A stretch of 64,000 nucleotides of DNA from Variovorax boronicumulans (GCF_019352895.1 NZ_JAAAFX010000004.1:1697286-1761285), one strand, 5' to 3'. Counted from the first letter of the stretch, positions 34,828 to 54,028 are shown. The notes: a model not told the origin generated them from the letters alone. Made by a program: numbers and translations.

Positions 34828-37158
34828 TCAGACGATGGATGGTTTCGATTCTTCGGTGTGAGCGGCCGCTATGCGCGGCTCGCCTGCCAACGCGAATGAT
34901 AACGAGACTTGCGCGCCGGCCACAGCCCCGTCGACCGTGCGGTTGGAAAGCTCGATCCGCGCGCCGTGCTCGTCGGCGATCTTCTTGACCACGGCCAGGC
35001 CCAGTCCGGTGCCCCGGGCCTTGGTCGTGACGTAGGGCTCGAAGGCCCGCTTGAGGATGTTCTCCGCAAAGCCGGGGCCGCTGTCCTGCACGGTGAGCCG
35101 CACCCGCTGGCCCGAGTCCCCCAGCCGCGTGCGGATGACCACCTCGCCGGCCCGCCCGGTGCCGGCGGCCGCGGTCTCGGCGGCGTCCTGGGCGTTTTGC
35201 AACAGGTTGTGAATCACCTGCCGGATCTGCTGCGCATCGCCGCGGATCGGCGGGCAGCGCTCGTCCAGTTCGCTGCGCAAGGCGATCGGCGCGTTCTCGG
35301 CCACATAGAGCTGGAGCACGTCGCCGACCAGCGCGTTCAGGTCGACCGGCTTGAGGTCGGCCGCCGGCAGGCGCGCGTAGTCGCGGAACTCGTTGACGAG
35401 GCGCTTCATGGCATCGACCTGGTCGACGATGGTCTTGACCGACTTGGTCAGGATGGCCTGCTCGGGCGGTGCGACCTTGCCGGCCAGCTTCATCTCCAGC
35501 CGCTCGGCCGACAGCTGGATCGGCGTGAGCGGGTTCTTGATCTCGTGCGCCAGCCGGCGCGCGACCTCGCCCCAGGCCTGCGCGCGCTGGGCCGAAACGA
35601 TCTCGGAGATGTCGTCGAACACCAGCAGCCGCGCGGCGCCCGGCAGCTCCGCGCCACGCGCGACAATGTTGATCGCGTCCTGCCCCATGCCGAAGTTGTT
35701 GGCATGCAGTTCGAAGGCATGCTGCCAGTGGTCGAGGCCATGCTGGGCGCGCTCGACCTCGAAGTCGTCGAACTGCTGCTGCACGTTGTGCGCGAAGGTG
35801 CCCAGGCCGGGCACGTCGCGCAGCGGCTGGCCTTCGTAGGCCGCCAGCGGCGCGCGCAGCACGCGGGTGGCGCCGGGGTTGGTCGACAGCACGGTGCCCA
35901 CCTGGTCGAGCACGATCACGCCGGAGGTCAGGTTGTCGAGGATGGTCTGCAGGTTGCCGCGTGCGGCGTCGAGCTCGCCCACCGTCTGCTCGACGGCCGC
36001 GCGCGCATCGGCGAGCTGCTGGGTCATGACGGCGAACGAGCGCGTGAGCCCGCCCAGCTCGTCCTTGCCCTGCAGCACCGTGGTGGGTCGCAGGTCGCCG
36101 CCCGCCACCTGGCGCACGCCGTCGGCCAGCACCAGCAGCGGCCGCGCGAGCCCGTTGCCGAACAGCACCGCCAGCAGCACCGCGCCGAACACGGCCAGGA
36201 ACAGGCACAGCGTGAGCGTGCCGATGTACATGCGGCGCAGGCCCTCGCGCGCCAGCGAGCGCTCCTGGTACTCGCGGTTGGCCTCCTGCACGGCCAGCGC
36301 ATTGGCGACCACCGCGGGCGGCAGCGGCTGCGTGACCTGCAGGAAGCGGGGGTCGGTGTCGAAGTCGAAGCCGGGGCGCTGCACCAGCGCCAGCGCCCGC
36401 ACGCTGGCCGGCGCCACGGGCGGCCCGGTGGTCTGGGACTGCACCTCGTCCAGGCCCTCGATGTGCGAGATCACGCGGTCGGCGCGCACCTGGCGAAACT
36501 GCTGCGGCGTGGGCCGCTCGGGGTTGAGCTGGAAGCGCGAGGCGCCGGCGCCCGCGATCAGCTGCCCGGACCCGGTCCAGAGCACCACGTCGCTGGCGCC
36601 CAGCTGGTCGCGCATGCGCTCGAGCTGCAGGCCGGCGCTGGTGTCGGGCACGTCGGCCAGCTGGCTGCTGGCGGCGCGGGTCTTGGTCGCGAGGTCGGCG
36701 GCCAGCGAATCGAGCGTGGCGCGCCCCAGGTTCAGGCCGGCATCGAGCGCGCCCTCGACCTTGACGTCGAACCAGCTCTCGATCGAGCGCGAGACGAACT
36801 GGTAGGACACGAAATACACCAGCACGCCAGGCACCACACCGACCAGCGCGAAGATGGCCGCCAGCTTGATCAGCAGCCGGCTGCCGAACTTGCCCTGGCG
36901 CAGCCGCCGCACCAGCCGGAACGCGACCCAGCCGATCACCAGCATCAGCAGCGTCGCGACCACCACGTTGATGCCGAAGAGGCGGGCGTAGTTCTGTTCG
37001 TAGAGCGCGCGGTTGTTGGTGGCTACCGCCAGCAGGAACATCAGCACCAGGCCCATGGCCGTGACCAGCGCGGCGATCACGCCGACCGCCCAGCGCACGG
37101 CCCGCGCACGGCCGGCCGCCTTGGCGGCCGCGGCGGCGCGCGGGTCGAGGGCGGTCAT
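34828..37158 (-). CDS. NtrY-like sensor histidine kinase
   Basis: A 776-residue membrane kinase. Membrane helices lie at about 22-45 and two more within the first 130 residues, then a periplasmic region and another helix near 315 (LTLCLFLAVFGAVLLAVLF), a HAMP domain, a PAS domain (NLQTILDNLTSGVIVLDQVG), the HisKA box with His538 (RRLAHEIKNPLTPIQLSAER) and the ATPase domain (NLLQNAQDAAE, DSGPGF, GTGLGLAVVKKI). Start overlaps the DUF4390 stop (ATGA). In related bacteria NtrY/NtrX act in nitrogen and redox control. Confidence 0.92.
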   Translation of the reverse strand: MTALDPRAAAAAKAAGRARAVRWAVGVIAALVTAMGLVLMFLLAVATNNRALYEQNYARLFGINVVVATLLMLVIGWVAFRLVRRLRQGKFGSRLLIKLAAIFALVGVVPGVLVYFVSYQFVSRSIESWFDVKVEGALDAGLNLGRATLDSLAADLATKTRAASSQLADVPDTSAGLQLERMRDQLGASDVVLWTGSGQLIAGAGASRFQLNPERPTPQQFRQVRADRVISHIEGLDEVQSQTTGPPVAPASVRALALVQRPGFDFDTDPRFLQVTQPLPPAVVANALAVQEANREYQERSLAREGLRRMYIGTLTLCLFLAVFGAVLLAVLFGNGLARPLLVLADGVRQVAGGDLRPTTVLQGKDELGGLTRSFAVMTQQLADARAAVEQTVGELDAARGNLQTILDNLTSGVIVLDQVGTVLSTNPGATRVLRAPLAAYEGQPLRDVPGLGTFAHNVQQQFDDFEVERAQHGLDHWQHAFELHANNFGMGQDAINIVARGAELPGAARLLVFDDISEIVSAQRAQAWGEVARRLAHEIKNPLTPIQLSAERLEMKLAGKVAPPEQAILTKSVKTIVDQVDAMKRLVNEFRDYARLPAADLKPVDLNALVGDVLQLYVAENAPIALRSELDERCPPIRGDAQQIRQVIHNLLQNAQDAAETAAAGTGRAGEVVIRTRLGDSGQRVRLTVQDSGPGFAENILKRAFEPYVTTKARGTGLGLAVVKKIADEHGARIELSNRTVDGAVAGAQVSLSFALAGEPRIAAAHTEESKPSIV

Positions 37159-37841
37159 CGCGCCTTGTCCACGCTCAGCCGCGCACTGCGTTCGGCCGTG
37201 ATGTCCCATTCGGACAGGCCGACCACGCCGATCTGGAACGGCCGCGGCAATTGCGAGGTGTCGAGCCGGAAGCGGAACACCACCGGATGCGAGACCTCAT
37301 CGCCGATCTCGCCTGCATCGCCCAGCCGCAGTCGGCCGATGCGCTTGACGGCATCGAGCGCCTCGTCCAGCGAGTCGAAGTTCTGGTTGAGCGAGACGCC
37401 GAAGCCCGCATTGCCACTGATCGGCACCGGCGCCACGTTGAGCCGCCAGCGCCGCGTCAGGGGCTGGTAGGCCAGGCGCATGTAGCGCGAGACCTGTGCG
37501 ACCTTGCGATCGGTCCAGTACCAGCGCTCGCGATAGAGCTCAGCTTCGGCCACGAAATGCACCGCAATGCCCTTGAGGAGCACGTCCTCGACCAGGGTCG
37601 GCAGCTCGAACTGCACGGCGGCACTGAGATAGATGCCGTCGTCGCCTTGCTCGAGGCGCATCTGGGTGACCGAGGCGCCATGCTGCTGTGCCGCCGCCGG
37701 GACGGACCAGAGGCTGCACAGCCACAGCAGACACCCCAGCAACAACCACGACCAGCCACCCGGCGCCCATGCCGCGGCCGCACCGCGCCGTTCAGCGGGC
37801 GGGCTTTTCGAGCAGGGCGTAGAAGAAACCGTCGTGATCAC
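37155..37841 (-). CDS. DUF4390 protein, secreted
   Basis: About 228 residues, with a hydrophobic export signal (WSWLLLGCLLWLCSLWSVPA, then AAAQQ) and a beta-rich body containing LVEDVLLKGIAVHFVAEAEL and RRWRLNVAPVP. DUF4390 genes regularly lie between rsmB and ntrY in Burkholderiales; function unknown. No start codon lies after the rsmB stop in this frame, so translation must begin inside rsmB: GTG at 37841 (chosen, 50-bp overlap) or ATG at 37871 with AAGG upstream. Confidence 0.82.
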   Translation of the reverse strand: MITTVSSTPCSKSPPAERRGAAAAWAPGGWSWLLLGCLLWLCSLWSVPAAAQQHGASVTQMRLEQGDDGIYLSAAVQFELPTLVEDVLLKGIAVHFVAEAELYRERWYWTDRKVAQVSRYMRLAYQPLTRRWRLNVAPVPISGNAGFGVSLNQNFDSLDEALDAVKRIGRLRLGDAGEIGDEVSHPVVFRFRLDTSQLPRPFQIGVVGLSEWDITAERSARLSVDKAR

Positions 37842-39147
37842 CCAGCGGATTGTCCGGGACGCCACGCCCATTGCCGCCGCCTTGGGGCAGCAAATGACCC
37901 GGGGAGGGCAGCAATCGGGCGTCGGTGTTGTGCGCAAGAAACGCCTCGATCTGATAGGAGCCCTCTTCCCGGAAGACCGAGCAGGTGCAATAGAGCAGGC
38001 GCCCGCCGGGGCGGACCAGCGGCCAGAGCGCGGCCAGCAGCATGGCCTGCTGCTGCGCGAGCTGGGGGGTGTCGCTCTCGCGGCGCAGCCAGCGCACGTC
38101 GGGGTGGCGCCGCACGATGCCCGAGGCCGTGCAGGGTGCGTCGAGCAGGATCGCGTCGTAGGGCTGGCCATCCCACCACTGGGCCGGCCGGCCGGCATCG
38201 GCCACCACCACCTGGGCCTGCAGATCGAGCCGGGCCAGGGTCTCGTCGATGCGACGGCTGCGCACCGCATCGACTTCCAGCGCCGTCACCTCGATCGCGG
38301 TCTGACCCGCGCGTTCGAGCAGATGCGCTGTCTTGCCGCCCGGGGCCGCACAGGCGTCGAGCACGCGCAGCGGCGCGGCCCCGGGCTTGCCCGCGGGCAG
38401 CCCGTCGAGCAGCAGCGCGGCGGCCAGCTGGGCCGCGGCATCCTGCACCGACACCTCGCCGGCGGCGAAACCGGGCAACTGCAGCACGGGCCGGGCCTGC
38501 GCCAGTTGCACGCCGTCGTCGCCGACGGGCCAGCCCTGCTGGCCGTCGTGCCGCAAAGCCAGCAGATAGGAGGCGACCGAGGTCTTCCGGCGATTGACCC
38601 GCAGCGTCATCGGCGCCTGCTGGTTGTCGGCGGCGAGCACGCGTTGCCATTCGCGCGGATGGTCGCGCTTGAGGCGCTCGATCCACCAGCGCGGATGGTT
38701 CCATTGCGCGACCGGCTCGTGCTCGGTGGCGGCAACCAGTTCGTCGCGCTCTCGCAGGAAGCGGCGCAGGCAGGCGTTGATGAAGCTGGCCTGGGCACGC
38801 GTCGTGGGGTTGCGCTTGGCGGCCTCGACCGCCTGGTCGACCAGCGTGAAGGGCTCGTAGGGCGAAGACACGGGGTCCCAGGCCAGCGCCAGCGCGGTGC
38901 ACAGCAGCGCATCGGCCGGCGGCGGCGGCGTGCGCTTGGCCAGGTGGCGGCGCAGCGCCTCGGCGCGGCCCAGCCGCCGCAGGACCTGAAAGCCCAGCGA
39001 CTGGACGCCCGGCCGCAGCGCCGGTTCGACGAGCTCGAAAGCGATCGAGCCCGAGGTGCCGGCGCGAATGGAAGCCAGCGCCTGGGCGGTCAGCTGGAGT
39101 TGCCGCCAGAGCGGCGGCGAGAGGGTGGGTTCGGAGAGGTCTGACAA
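37792..39147 (-). CDS. rsmB: 16S rRNA (cytosine-967 C5)-methyltransferase
   Basis: A 451-residue RsmB/Fmu: an N-terminal NusB-like RNA-binding domain (CLRRFLRERDELVA region), then a Rossmann methyltransferase with the SAM motif DACAAPGGKTAHLLE, the motif IV Cys in LLDAPCTASGIVRRHPD and the catalytic Cys in YCTCSVFREE. It modifies C967 of 16S rRNA. The best start is TTG at 39147 (MSDLSEP); no ATG or clear ribosome site is present. Confidence 0.9.
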   Translation of the reverse strand: MSDLSEPTLSPPLWRQLQLTAQALASIRAGTSGSIAFELVEPALRPGVQSLGFQVLRRLGRAEALRRHLAKRTPPPPADALLCTALALAWDPVSSPYEPFTLVDQAVEAAKRNPTTRAQASFINACLRRFLRERDELVAATEHEPVAQWNHPRWWIERLKRDHPREWQRVLAADNQQAPMTLRVNRRKTSVASYLLALRHDGQQGWPVGDDGVQLAQARPVLQLPGFAAGEVSVQDAAAQLAAALLLDGLPAGKPGAAPLRVLDACAAPGGKTAHLLERAGQTAIEVTALEVDAVRSRRIDETLARLDLQAQVVVADAGRPAQWWDGQPYDAILLDAPCTASGIVRRHPDVRWLRRESDTPQLAQQQAMLLAALWPLVRPGGRLLYCTCSVFREEGSYQIEAFLAHNTDARLLPSPGHLLPQGGGNGRGVPDNPLGDHDGFFYALLEKPAR

Positions 39148-39230
39148 GCGGTGGATGGTAACAACGGGGCGGAAGAAAGAAATGCCGCAAGGCGGCAAAC
39201 AGGTCGGCGGGGGCCGAGAAAGCCGGTCGG

Positions 39231-39854
39231 CTACTTCATGGCGGCCGCCCGGCGCAGCTGCATGACCCACGCCACCAGCAGCGCCGGAAACTGCCCGACG
39301 GCGCTGTTGTAGTGCTGCACGGCGAGGTTGAACTGATGGCGCGCGATCTCGGCCGTGGCCGAGGGTTCGGGCCAGGCCACGGCGGGCTCGGCCTGCGCGG
39401 TCGGGGGCGGGGTCGCATCCGGCCCGGACGATGCATCGGGCAAGGGCAGCCGCCGCGACAGGGTGCCGTCGACCTCGAAGCTGTTGACCGCATCGGGATA
39501 GAGCCGCTGCCAGCCGGTCAGCATCACGTGCAGCGCCGTGTCGAGCGCCGCCATGGCGGCCGGGTCGAGCGGACGCAGCCGGGTGGCGGCCAGCAGGGTC
39601 GTCAGCTGCAGCGTGCTCGCGCGCAGCGATGCCACGGCGGGCGACGCGGCGCCCGCCTCGTCCTTCAGCGCCTGCGCCTGTACCTGCGACTGCACGAAGT
39701 CGAGCTGGCGCAGCAAGGCTGCGTCGAGCGTGGCGTAGGCCTGCAGGGCGGCCGATCGCAGCCGCACCAGCCGGTTGTAGGCTCCGACGAACCAGAACAG
39801 CAGGATGGCCGCGCCGATCCAGTAGGGCAGCAGGGGCGGGAGACGACTCAGCAC
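39231..39854 (-). CDS. LemA-like membrane protein
   Basis: About 207 residues: one N-terminal membrane helix (PYWIGAAILLFWFVGAYN), then a coiled helical domain with LemA features (YNRLVRLRSAALQAYATLDA at the front and FNLAVQHYNSAVGQFPALLV at the end). Function of LemA proteins is not settled. The GTG at 39854 is preferred, because the alternative TTG at 39869 falls in the T-run of the rpoC terminator. A Pro/Asp-rich insert lies around 130-165. Confidence 0.75.
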   Translation of the reverse strand: MLSRLPPLLPYWIGAAILLFWFVGAYNRLVRLRSAALQAYATLDAALLRQLDFVQSQVQAQALKDEAGAASPAVASLRASTLQLTTLLAATRLRPLDPAAMAALDTALHVMLTGWQRLYPDAVNSFEVDGTLSRRLPLPDASSGPDATPPPTAQAEPAVAWPEPSATAEIARHQFNLAVQHYNSAVGQFPALLVAWVMQLRRAAAMK

Positions 39855-39867
39855 GGTCTGCAGGCAC

Positions 39868-39910
39868 AAAAAAGAGCGCCCTGCCCCGGCATGCCGGGAG
39901 CAGGTCGCTC
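39868..39910 (-). terminator. Strong Rho-independent terminator after rpoC
   Basis: On the minus strand a long stem made of GAGCG/CGCTC, CCTGC/GCAGG and CCCGGC/GCCGGG with small bulges is followed by TTTTTT. It closes the rpoBC transcription unit. Confidence 0.9.
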
Positions 39911-39914
39911 GAAT

Positions 39915-39961
39915 GAAAAAACGCCCCCCGGCCGCAAAGGGGCAGGAGGGCGCAGGGGGCC
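39915..39961 (-). terminator. Second GC-rich hairpin with T-run after rpoC
   Basis: On the minus strand GGCCCCC and GGGGGGC arms are followed by TTTTTTC, directly before the stronger terminator, giving a tandem stop. Confidence 0.55.
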
Positions 39962-39988
39962 GTTCATGGCCGAGGAGGAAGCCGCCGT

Positions 39989-44230
<4,242 letters not shown>

Positions 44231-44250
44231 GTGATTCTTTCCTTGTCTGC

Positions 44251-48375
<4,125 letters not shown>

Positions 48376-48574
48376 GAGAGCTCCGGGGCTTGAGATCTTG
48401 CGCGACTTGTCAGAGGTGCTTGCGCACCCCTGCTTGGCGGCTGGCCACTACCAGCCGTTGGCGGACAGTGATGCGTTGCACATCACCCGAACCAAGGGGT
48501 CTTCTGCAGTCGGGGTCAGAAGACACTCGAAAACCGTTTCTGGGACTTTCCGTCGACCTCTGGGTGGGCGGAAG

Positions 48575-48591
48575 CCGGCAAAACAGGCCGG
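48575..48591 (-). promoter_or_regulatory. Second small hairpin in the rplL-rpoB leader
   Basis: On the minus strand CCGGC pairs with GCCGG around a 7-base loop containing TTTT. It may be a processing or pausing element of the 291-bp leader. Confidence 0.3.
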
Positions 48592-48617
48592 TTTTCGGGT
48601 GCGCTCTGAAAGCGGCA

Positions 48618-48652
48618 AAGGCTGGAGGGCTCTTGCAAGCACCTCCAGCCCT
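48618..48652 (-). terminator. rplL-rpoB attenuator hairpin
   Basis: On the minus strand GGCTGGAGG pairs with CCTCCAGCC (9 bp, 13-base loop), followed by TTTGCC, 15 bp after rplL. A partial terminator at this place lowers rpoBC expression relative to rplJL in many proteobacteria. Confidence 0.6.
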
Positions 48653-48666
48653 TGAGGGGGACTGAA

Positions 48667-49038
<372 letters not shown>

Positions 49039-49084
49039 TTTTGTTTCCTAACAATTGGGTTGAATGTTTCAAACGCAAGCCGGC

Positions 49085-49621
49085 TTACGCGGGCTGCGCT
49101 TCGGCTTCTGCCGGTGCATCGGTTGCGGGTGCGCCTTCGCCACGCTTCGCCGACAGCGCCGCGAGAACGCGTGCGGTACGGGAAATGGGGGATTGCATCA
49201 AGCCCAGCAACTGCGCCAGCAACACTTCCTTCGAAGGGATGCTTGCGAGCTGCTTCACGCCGTTCACGTCCAGGACCTTGCCGCCGAACGCACCACCGCG
49301 AATCACCAACTTGTCGTTGGTCTTCGCGAAGTCGGCCACCACCTTGGCGGCGGCCACTGCGTCTTCGGAAAAGCCGTAGATCAGCGGACCGGTCATCTGG
49401 TCGCCGATGACTTCGAAAGCGCTTCCCGCGACAGCACGGCGTGCCAGCGTGTTCTTGAACACGCTGAGCGTCACGCCCTGGCTGCGCGCGGTATTGCGCA
49501 ATTTCGTCATATCAGCGACCGTGATGCCACGGTATTCCGCCAGCACGAGCGTTTGAGCTTTTGCGGCGAGGCTGGTCACGTCACCGATGACCGCTTCTTT
49601 CTCACTGCGATTCAGACTCAA
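49085..49621 (-). CDS. rplJ: 50S ribosomal protein L10
   Basis: 178 residues starting [20 protein letters not shown], with the rRNA-binding block [17 protein letters not shown] ([20 protein letters not shown]) and a C-terminal helix that carries L7/L12 dimers. It has an Ala/Glu-rich tail longer than in E. coli. L10 with L12 normally represses its own mRNA through the leader. Confidence 0.97.
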   Translation of the reverse strand: MSLNRSEKEAVIGDVTSLAAKAQTLVLAEYRGITVADMTKLRNTARSQGVTLSVFKNTLARRAVAGSAFEVIGDQMTGPLIYGFSEDAVAAAKVVADFAKTNDKLVIRGGAFGGKVLDVNGVKQLASIPSKEVLLAQLLGLMQSPISRTARVLAALSAKRGEGAPATDAPAEAEAQPA

Positions 49622-49853
49622 GGTCTACTCCTTTTAATGCGCCTCTTGGCCGGACTTTCGTCCAGGCCTCCAGACGCGCTTCATGCAGCGACCAACTGTT
49701 TCGGAAACGAATTCCTTGCAGTGGGATCGCCATCTGCGCTGGTTGAAAGCTCCGAGGAGTCTTCGATTAAGTGCAGCGAACTGCACGCCAGCGGTCTTGG
49801 ATGGCCCGTCGCGCTCGCTGCTGTGACACAGCGCCGCGTCGGCCCACCACATC
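49622..49853 (-). promoter_or_regulatory. rplJ leader region (probable L10 autoregulation and promoter)
   Basis: A 230-bp untranslated stretch upstream of rplJ. In proteobacteria the rplJ leader folds into the L10-L12 binding structure; the position and length fit, but I could not verify the fold by eye. Confidence 0.4.
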
Positions 49854-49875
49854 GCCGCACCCCGAGGGGTGCGGC
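49854..49875 (-). terminator. Hairpin after rplA
   Basis: GCCGCACCCC pairs with GGGGTGCGGC (10 bp, 2-base loop), 12 bp after the rplA stop on the minus strand. No T-run follows on that strand; it may be a weak terminator or processing site between rplKA and rplJL. Confidence 0.55.
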
Positions 49876-49887
49876 AAATTCTTCACA

Positions 49888-50586
49888 TCAGCTCTGTGCG
49901 ATCGATTGGGTGTCGACGCGAACGCCCAGACCCATGGTCGAAGACACAGCCACCTTGCGCAGGTACACACCCTTGCTGGTCGCGGGCTTGGCCTTGACCA
50001 GCGCGTCGATCAGCGCTGCCAGGTTGCCCTGCAGCTTGTCGGTGTCGAACGAACGGCGGCCGATCGTGCCGTGCACGATGCCTGCCTTGTCGACGCGGAA
50101 CTGCACCTGACCAGCCTTGGCGTTGCGGACCGCTTGCGCGACGTCCGGCGTGACCGTGCCGACCTTCGGGTTGGGCATCAGGCCGCGCGGGCCGAGGATC
50201 TGGCCCAGCGTACCGACGACGCGCATGGCGTCCGGTGCGGCGATGACCACGTCGAAAGGCATGTCGCCAGCCTTGACCATGGCAGCCAGGTCGTCCATGC
50301 CGACGATGTCGGCGCCGGCGGCCTTGGCTTCTTCAGCCTTGGCGCCTTGGGCGAACACAGCCACGCGCTTGGTCTTGCCGGTGCCGTTGGGCAGCACGAC
50401 GGCGCCACGCACGACCTGATCCGACTTCTTCGCGTCGATGCCGAGTTGCACGGCCACGTCGATGGACTCATCGAACTTGGCGGTGGCGGCTTCCTTCACG
50501 AGACCGATCGCATCGACCAGCGCGTACAGCTTGTTGCTGTCGACCTTGCCGACCAGGGCTTTTTGCTTCTTGGTGATCTTGGCCAT
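49888..50586 (-). CDS. rplA: 50S ribosomal protein L1
   Basis: 232 residues, family length. Shows [34 protein letters not shown] and the signature [18 protein letters not shown] strand ([20 protein letters not shown]). It forms the L1 stalk and normally represses rplKA. Start overlaps the rplK stop by one base. Confidence 0.97.
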   Translation of the reverse strand: MAKITKKQKALVGKVDSNKLYALVDAIGLVKEAATAKFDESIDVAVQLGIDAKKSDQVVRGAVVLPNGTGKTKRVAVFAQGAKAEEAKAAGADIVGMDDLAAMVKAGDMPFDVVIAAPDAMRVVGTLGQILGPRGLMPNPKVGTVTPDVAQAVRNAKAGQVQFRVDKAGIVHGTIGRRSFDTDKLQGNLAALIDALVKAKPATSKGVYLRKVAVSSTMGLGVRVDTQSIAQS

Positions 50587-51017
50587 TACACGCCTTCCAC
50601 AGTCACGCCCATCGAACGGGCAGAGCCGGCGATGGTACGAACGGCGGCATCCAGATCGGCTGCCGTCAAATCCTTCATCTTGGCCTTGGCGATCTCTTCG
50701 AGCTGAGCGCGCGTGATCTTGCCGACCTTCGTGGTGTGCGGCGTGGCCGAACCCTTGTCCAGCTTGATGGCCTTCTTGATCAAGGTGACCGCGGGCGGCG
50801 TCTTGATGATGAAGGTGAAGCTCTTGTCCGCGAAGGCGGTGATGACCACCGGCAGCGGCAGACCCGGCTCGACGCCTTGGGTCTGGGCGTTGAACGCCTT
50901 GCAGAACTCCATGATGTTCAAACCGCGCTGGCCCAGTGCGGGACCGATGGGCGGTGACGGGTTGGCCTTACCAGCTGGCACTTGCAGCTTGATGAAGCCG
51001 ACGATTTTTTTCGCCAT
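50586..51017 (-). CDS. rplK: 50S ribosomal protein L11
   Basis: 143 residues beginning [20 protein letters not shown], with the signature [20 protein letters not shown]. Binds 23S rRNA at the GTPase-associated centre. First gene of rplKA. Confidence 0.97.
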   Translation of the reverse strand: MAKKIVGFIKLQVPAGKANPSPPIGPALGQRGLNIMEFCKAFNAQTQGVEPGLPLPVVITAFADKSFTFIIKTPPAVTLIKKAIKLDKGSATPHTTKVGKITRAQLEEIAKAKMKDLTAADLDAAVRTIAGSARSMGVTVEGV

Positions 51018-51124
51018 GCTTTGCTCCTTGCGGGTGATATCGCCTCGGCGCTCGGCCGTGGCTCCCCGGGGTTAACGGCTCTTCGATAAGGTTGACTGCC
51101 GAGCCGGAGTGGCAATCAACACAC

Positions 51125-51155
51125 GATGACGAGGCTCGTTTCGAGCCTCGTCATC
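51125..51155 (-). terminator. Long perfect hairpin between nusG and rplK
   Basis: A 14-bp perfect stem (GATGACGAGGCTCG and its complement) around a 3-base loop, directly after nusG. No T-run on the minus strand, so it may be a processing site or a leaky stop between secE-nusG and rplK. Confidence 0.6.
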
Positions 51156-51161
51156 CTTTGT

Positions 51162-51755
51162 TCAAGTCTTTTCGACCTGGCTGAATTCGAGCTCGACGGG
51201 GGTGGCACGACCGAAGATCATGACCGACACGCGCACCTTGCTCTTTTCGTAGTTGACTTCCTCGACGGTGCCGTTGAAGTCGGTGAACGGGCCTTCCTTG
51301 ACGCGCACGAACTCGCCCGGCATGAACTCGACCTTGTGGCGCGGCTTCTCGGTGCCCTGCTGCATCTGGCTCACGATGTCTTCGACTTCCTTCTGGGAAA
51401 TCGGTGCGGGACGGTTCTTTGCGCCACCGACGAAACCGGTCACCTTGTTGGTGTGCTTCACCAGGTGCCAGCTCTCGTCGTCCATGATCATCTCGACCAG
51501 CACGTAGCCCGGGAAGAAGCGACGCTCGGTGGTGCGCTTCTGGCCGTTCTTGATCTCGACCACTTCTTCGGTCGGCACCATGATGCGGCCGAACTTGTCC
51601 TGCATCGTGGCGCGGTTGATGCGCTCCGTGATGTTGCGCTCCACGGCCTTTTCCATGCCCGAGTAGGCATGCACGACATACCAACGGAAATCGGGATTGG
51701 TCGGAGCCGCAAGCAACGGCGTGCTTTCCGACGTGGTGTCGACAGCGTCAGTCAT
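51162..51755 (-). CDS. nusG: Transcription antitermination factor NusG
   Basis: 197 residues: the NGN domain ([40 protein letters not shown]) and a C-terminal KOW domain ([20 protein letters not shown]). It binds RNA polymerase and couples it to Rho and the ribosome. The ATG at 51755 overlaps the secE stop (TAATG). Confidence 0.97.
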   Translation of the reverse strand: MTDAVDTTSESTPLLAAPTNPDFRWYVVHAYSGMEKAVERNITERINRATMQDKFGRIMVPTEEVVEIKNGQKRTTERRFFPGYVLVEMIMDDESWHLVKHTNKVTGFVGGAKNRPAPISQKEVEDIVSQMQQGTEKPRHKVEFMPGEFVRVKEGPFTDFNGTVEEVNYEKSKVRVSVMIFGRATPVELEFSQVEKT

Positions 51756-52138
51756 TATTTTCTCCAGCCCAGAATGAGGTCGAAGAACACCCACTCGAGC
51801 GTCTTGTCGGTGAGCCAGAGGAACACCGACATGACCGCCACGAAAGCGAACACATAGGCCGTCATCTGGATGGCTTCCTTGCGGGTCGGCCAGACGACCT
51901 TCTTGACCTCGCGCCAGGCGTCGCGGCCGAAGGCCCACAACTGGCGGCCGCTCTCGGAACTTCCGAAGGCACCCACGGCAGCCGCCAGACCCACCAGCAG
52001 CACCGCCCACTGCACCAGGGAACCCTGGCGCGCCAGCAGGTAGAACGCCACGACGGCGCCCACTGCGAGCACGACCGCAGCCGCCAGCTTCGCCTTGTCG
52101 GCACTGGTGCTCACGGTCTCGATTTGTGTTGTAGCCAT
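51755..52138 (-). CDS. secE: Preprotein translocase subunit SecE
   Basis: 127 residues with three membrane helices: two N-terminal ([33 protein letters not shown]) and the essential C-terminal one after the conserved [19 protein letters not shown]. The ATG at 52138 is used; the TTG nine bases upstream is less likely. Confidence 0.95.
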   Translation of the reverse strand: MATTQIETVSTSADKAKLAAAVVLAVGAVVAFYLLARQGSLVQWAVLLVGLAAAVGAFGSSESGRQLWAFGRDAWREVKKVVWPTRKEAIQMTAYVFAFVAVMSVFLWLTDKTLEWVFFDLILGWRK

Positions 52139-52199
52139 CTTCGGCAAGTTCCTGCGGCCTGTCAGACCTTCAATTCAATGCGTCCCTTGAGACGCCGAA

Positions 52200-52220
52200 G
52201 CCCGTCGGGTTGCGACGGGC
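52200..52220 (-). terminator. Hairpin after tRNA-Trp
   Basis: GCCCGTCG/CGACGGGC, 8-bp stem with a 5-base loop, between the tRNA and secE. No T-run; a possible processing or partial termination site. Confidence 0.4.
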
Positions 52221-52239
52221 CTTGGGGGCCACCCTCAGG

Positions 52240-52315
52240 TGGCAGGGGCAGTAGGAATCGAACCTACAACCTTCGGTTTTGGAGACCGACGCTCTGCCAA
52301 TTGAGCTATACCCCT
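52240..52315 (-). tRNA. tRNA-Trp(CCA)
   Basis: 76 nt with encoded CCA. Starts AGGGGTATAGCTCAATTGGC; the anticodon loop is CTCCAAA, anticodon CCA; the T loop is GGTTCGATTCC. It lies between tuf and secE, the usual proteobacterial place. Confidence 0.96.
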
Positions 52316-52321
52316 CCGGAA

Positions 52322-53512
<1,191 letters not shown>

Positions 53513-53588
53513 TTTCTCGACTCCGAAAAAAACGAGATCAACACATTCACATGGAGTTGCGTGCTCATGACAGCAACCCCGACAAAAT

Positions 53589-53663
53589 TGGTGCCCTTTG
53601 CGGGAATCGGACCCGCGACCTCCCCCTTACCAAGGGGGTGCTCTACCACTGAGCCAAAAGGGC
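53589..53663 (-). tRNA. tRNA-Thr(GGT)
   Basis: 75 nt with encoded CCA. Starts GCCCTTTTGGCTCAGTGGTA; the anticodon arm is CCCCC-TTGGTAA-GGGGG, anticodon GGT. Confidence 0.96.
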
Positions 53664-53705
53664 TTTTATCTAACCAAAACGCATGCCAACCATGAACCGG
53701 GCCTC

Positions 53706-53779
53706 TGGAGCGGGAGACGGGAATCGAACCCGCGTCATCAGCTTGGAAGGCTGGGGTTCTACCATTGAACTACTCCCGC
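53706..53779 (-). tRNA. tRNA-Gly(TCC)
   Basis: 74 nt with encoded CCA. Starts GCGGGAGTAGTTCAATGGTA; the anticodon loop is TTCCAAG, anticodon TCC. Confidence 0.96.
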
Positions 53780-53845
53780 ATTCGGGGGCACTGCAAGGCA
53801 CCCAAAGCGCTAGATCCAATCGCTCTTAGAAACCAAATTCATCGC

Positions 53846-53931
53846 TGGTGGAGAGGGCTGGATTCGAACCAGCGTACTCGTAAGAGGGCAGATTTACAGT
53901 CTGCTGCCATTAACCACTCGGCCACCTCTCC
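53846..53931 (-). tRNA. tRNA-Tyr(GTA)
   Basis: 86 nt with encoded CCA and the long variable arm of class II tRNAs. Starts GGAGAGGTGGCCGAGTGGTT; the anticodon arm is CAGA-CTGTAAA-TCTG, anticodon GTA. It is the first gene of the tRNA-tuf-secE unit. Confidence 0.96.
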
Positions 53932-53943
53932 GGCGAACCTCGA

Positions 53944-53949
53944 AATATA
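53944..53949 (-). promoter_or_regulatory. Possible -10 element of the tRNA-Tyr/tuf unit
   Basis: TATATT on the minus strand, 13 bp before the tRNA-Tyr 5' end, fits a -10 hexamer in position. No good -35 was found at 16-18 bp. Confidence 0.3.
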
Positions 53950-54028
53950 GCACGATTTTGTGACTACACAGAAACCCCAGCGACAACTTGAAGCGAGGAC
54001 CTCTGCCGAGGTGTGAACCCATCGATTA

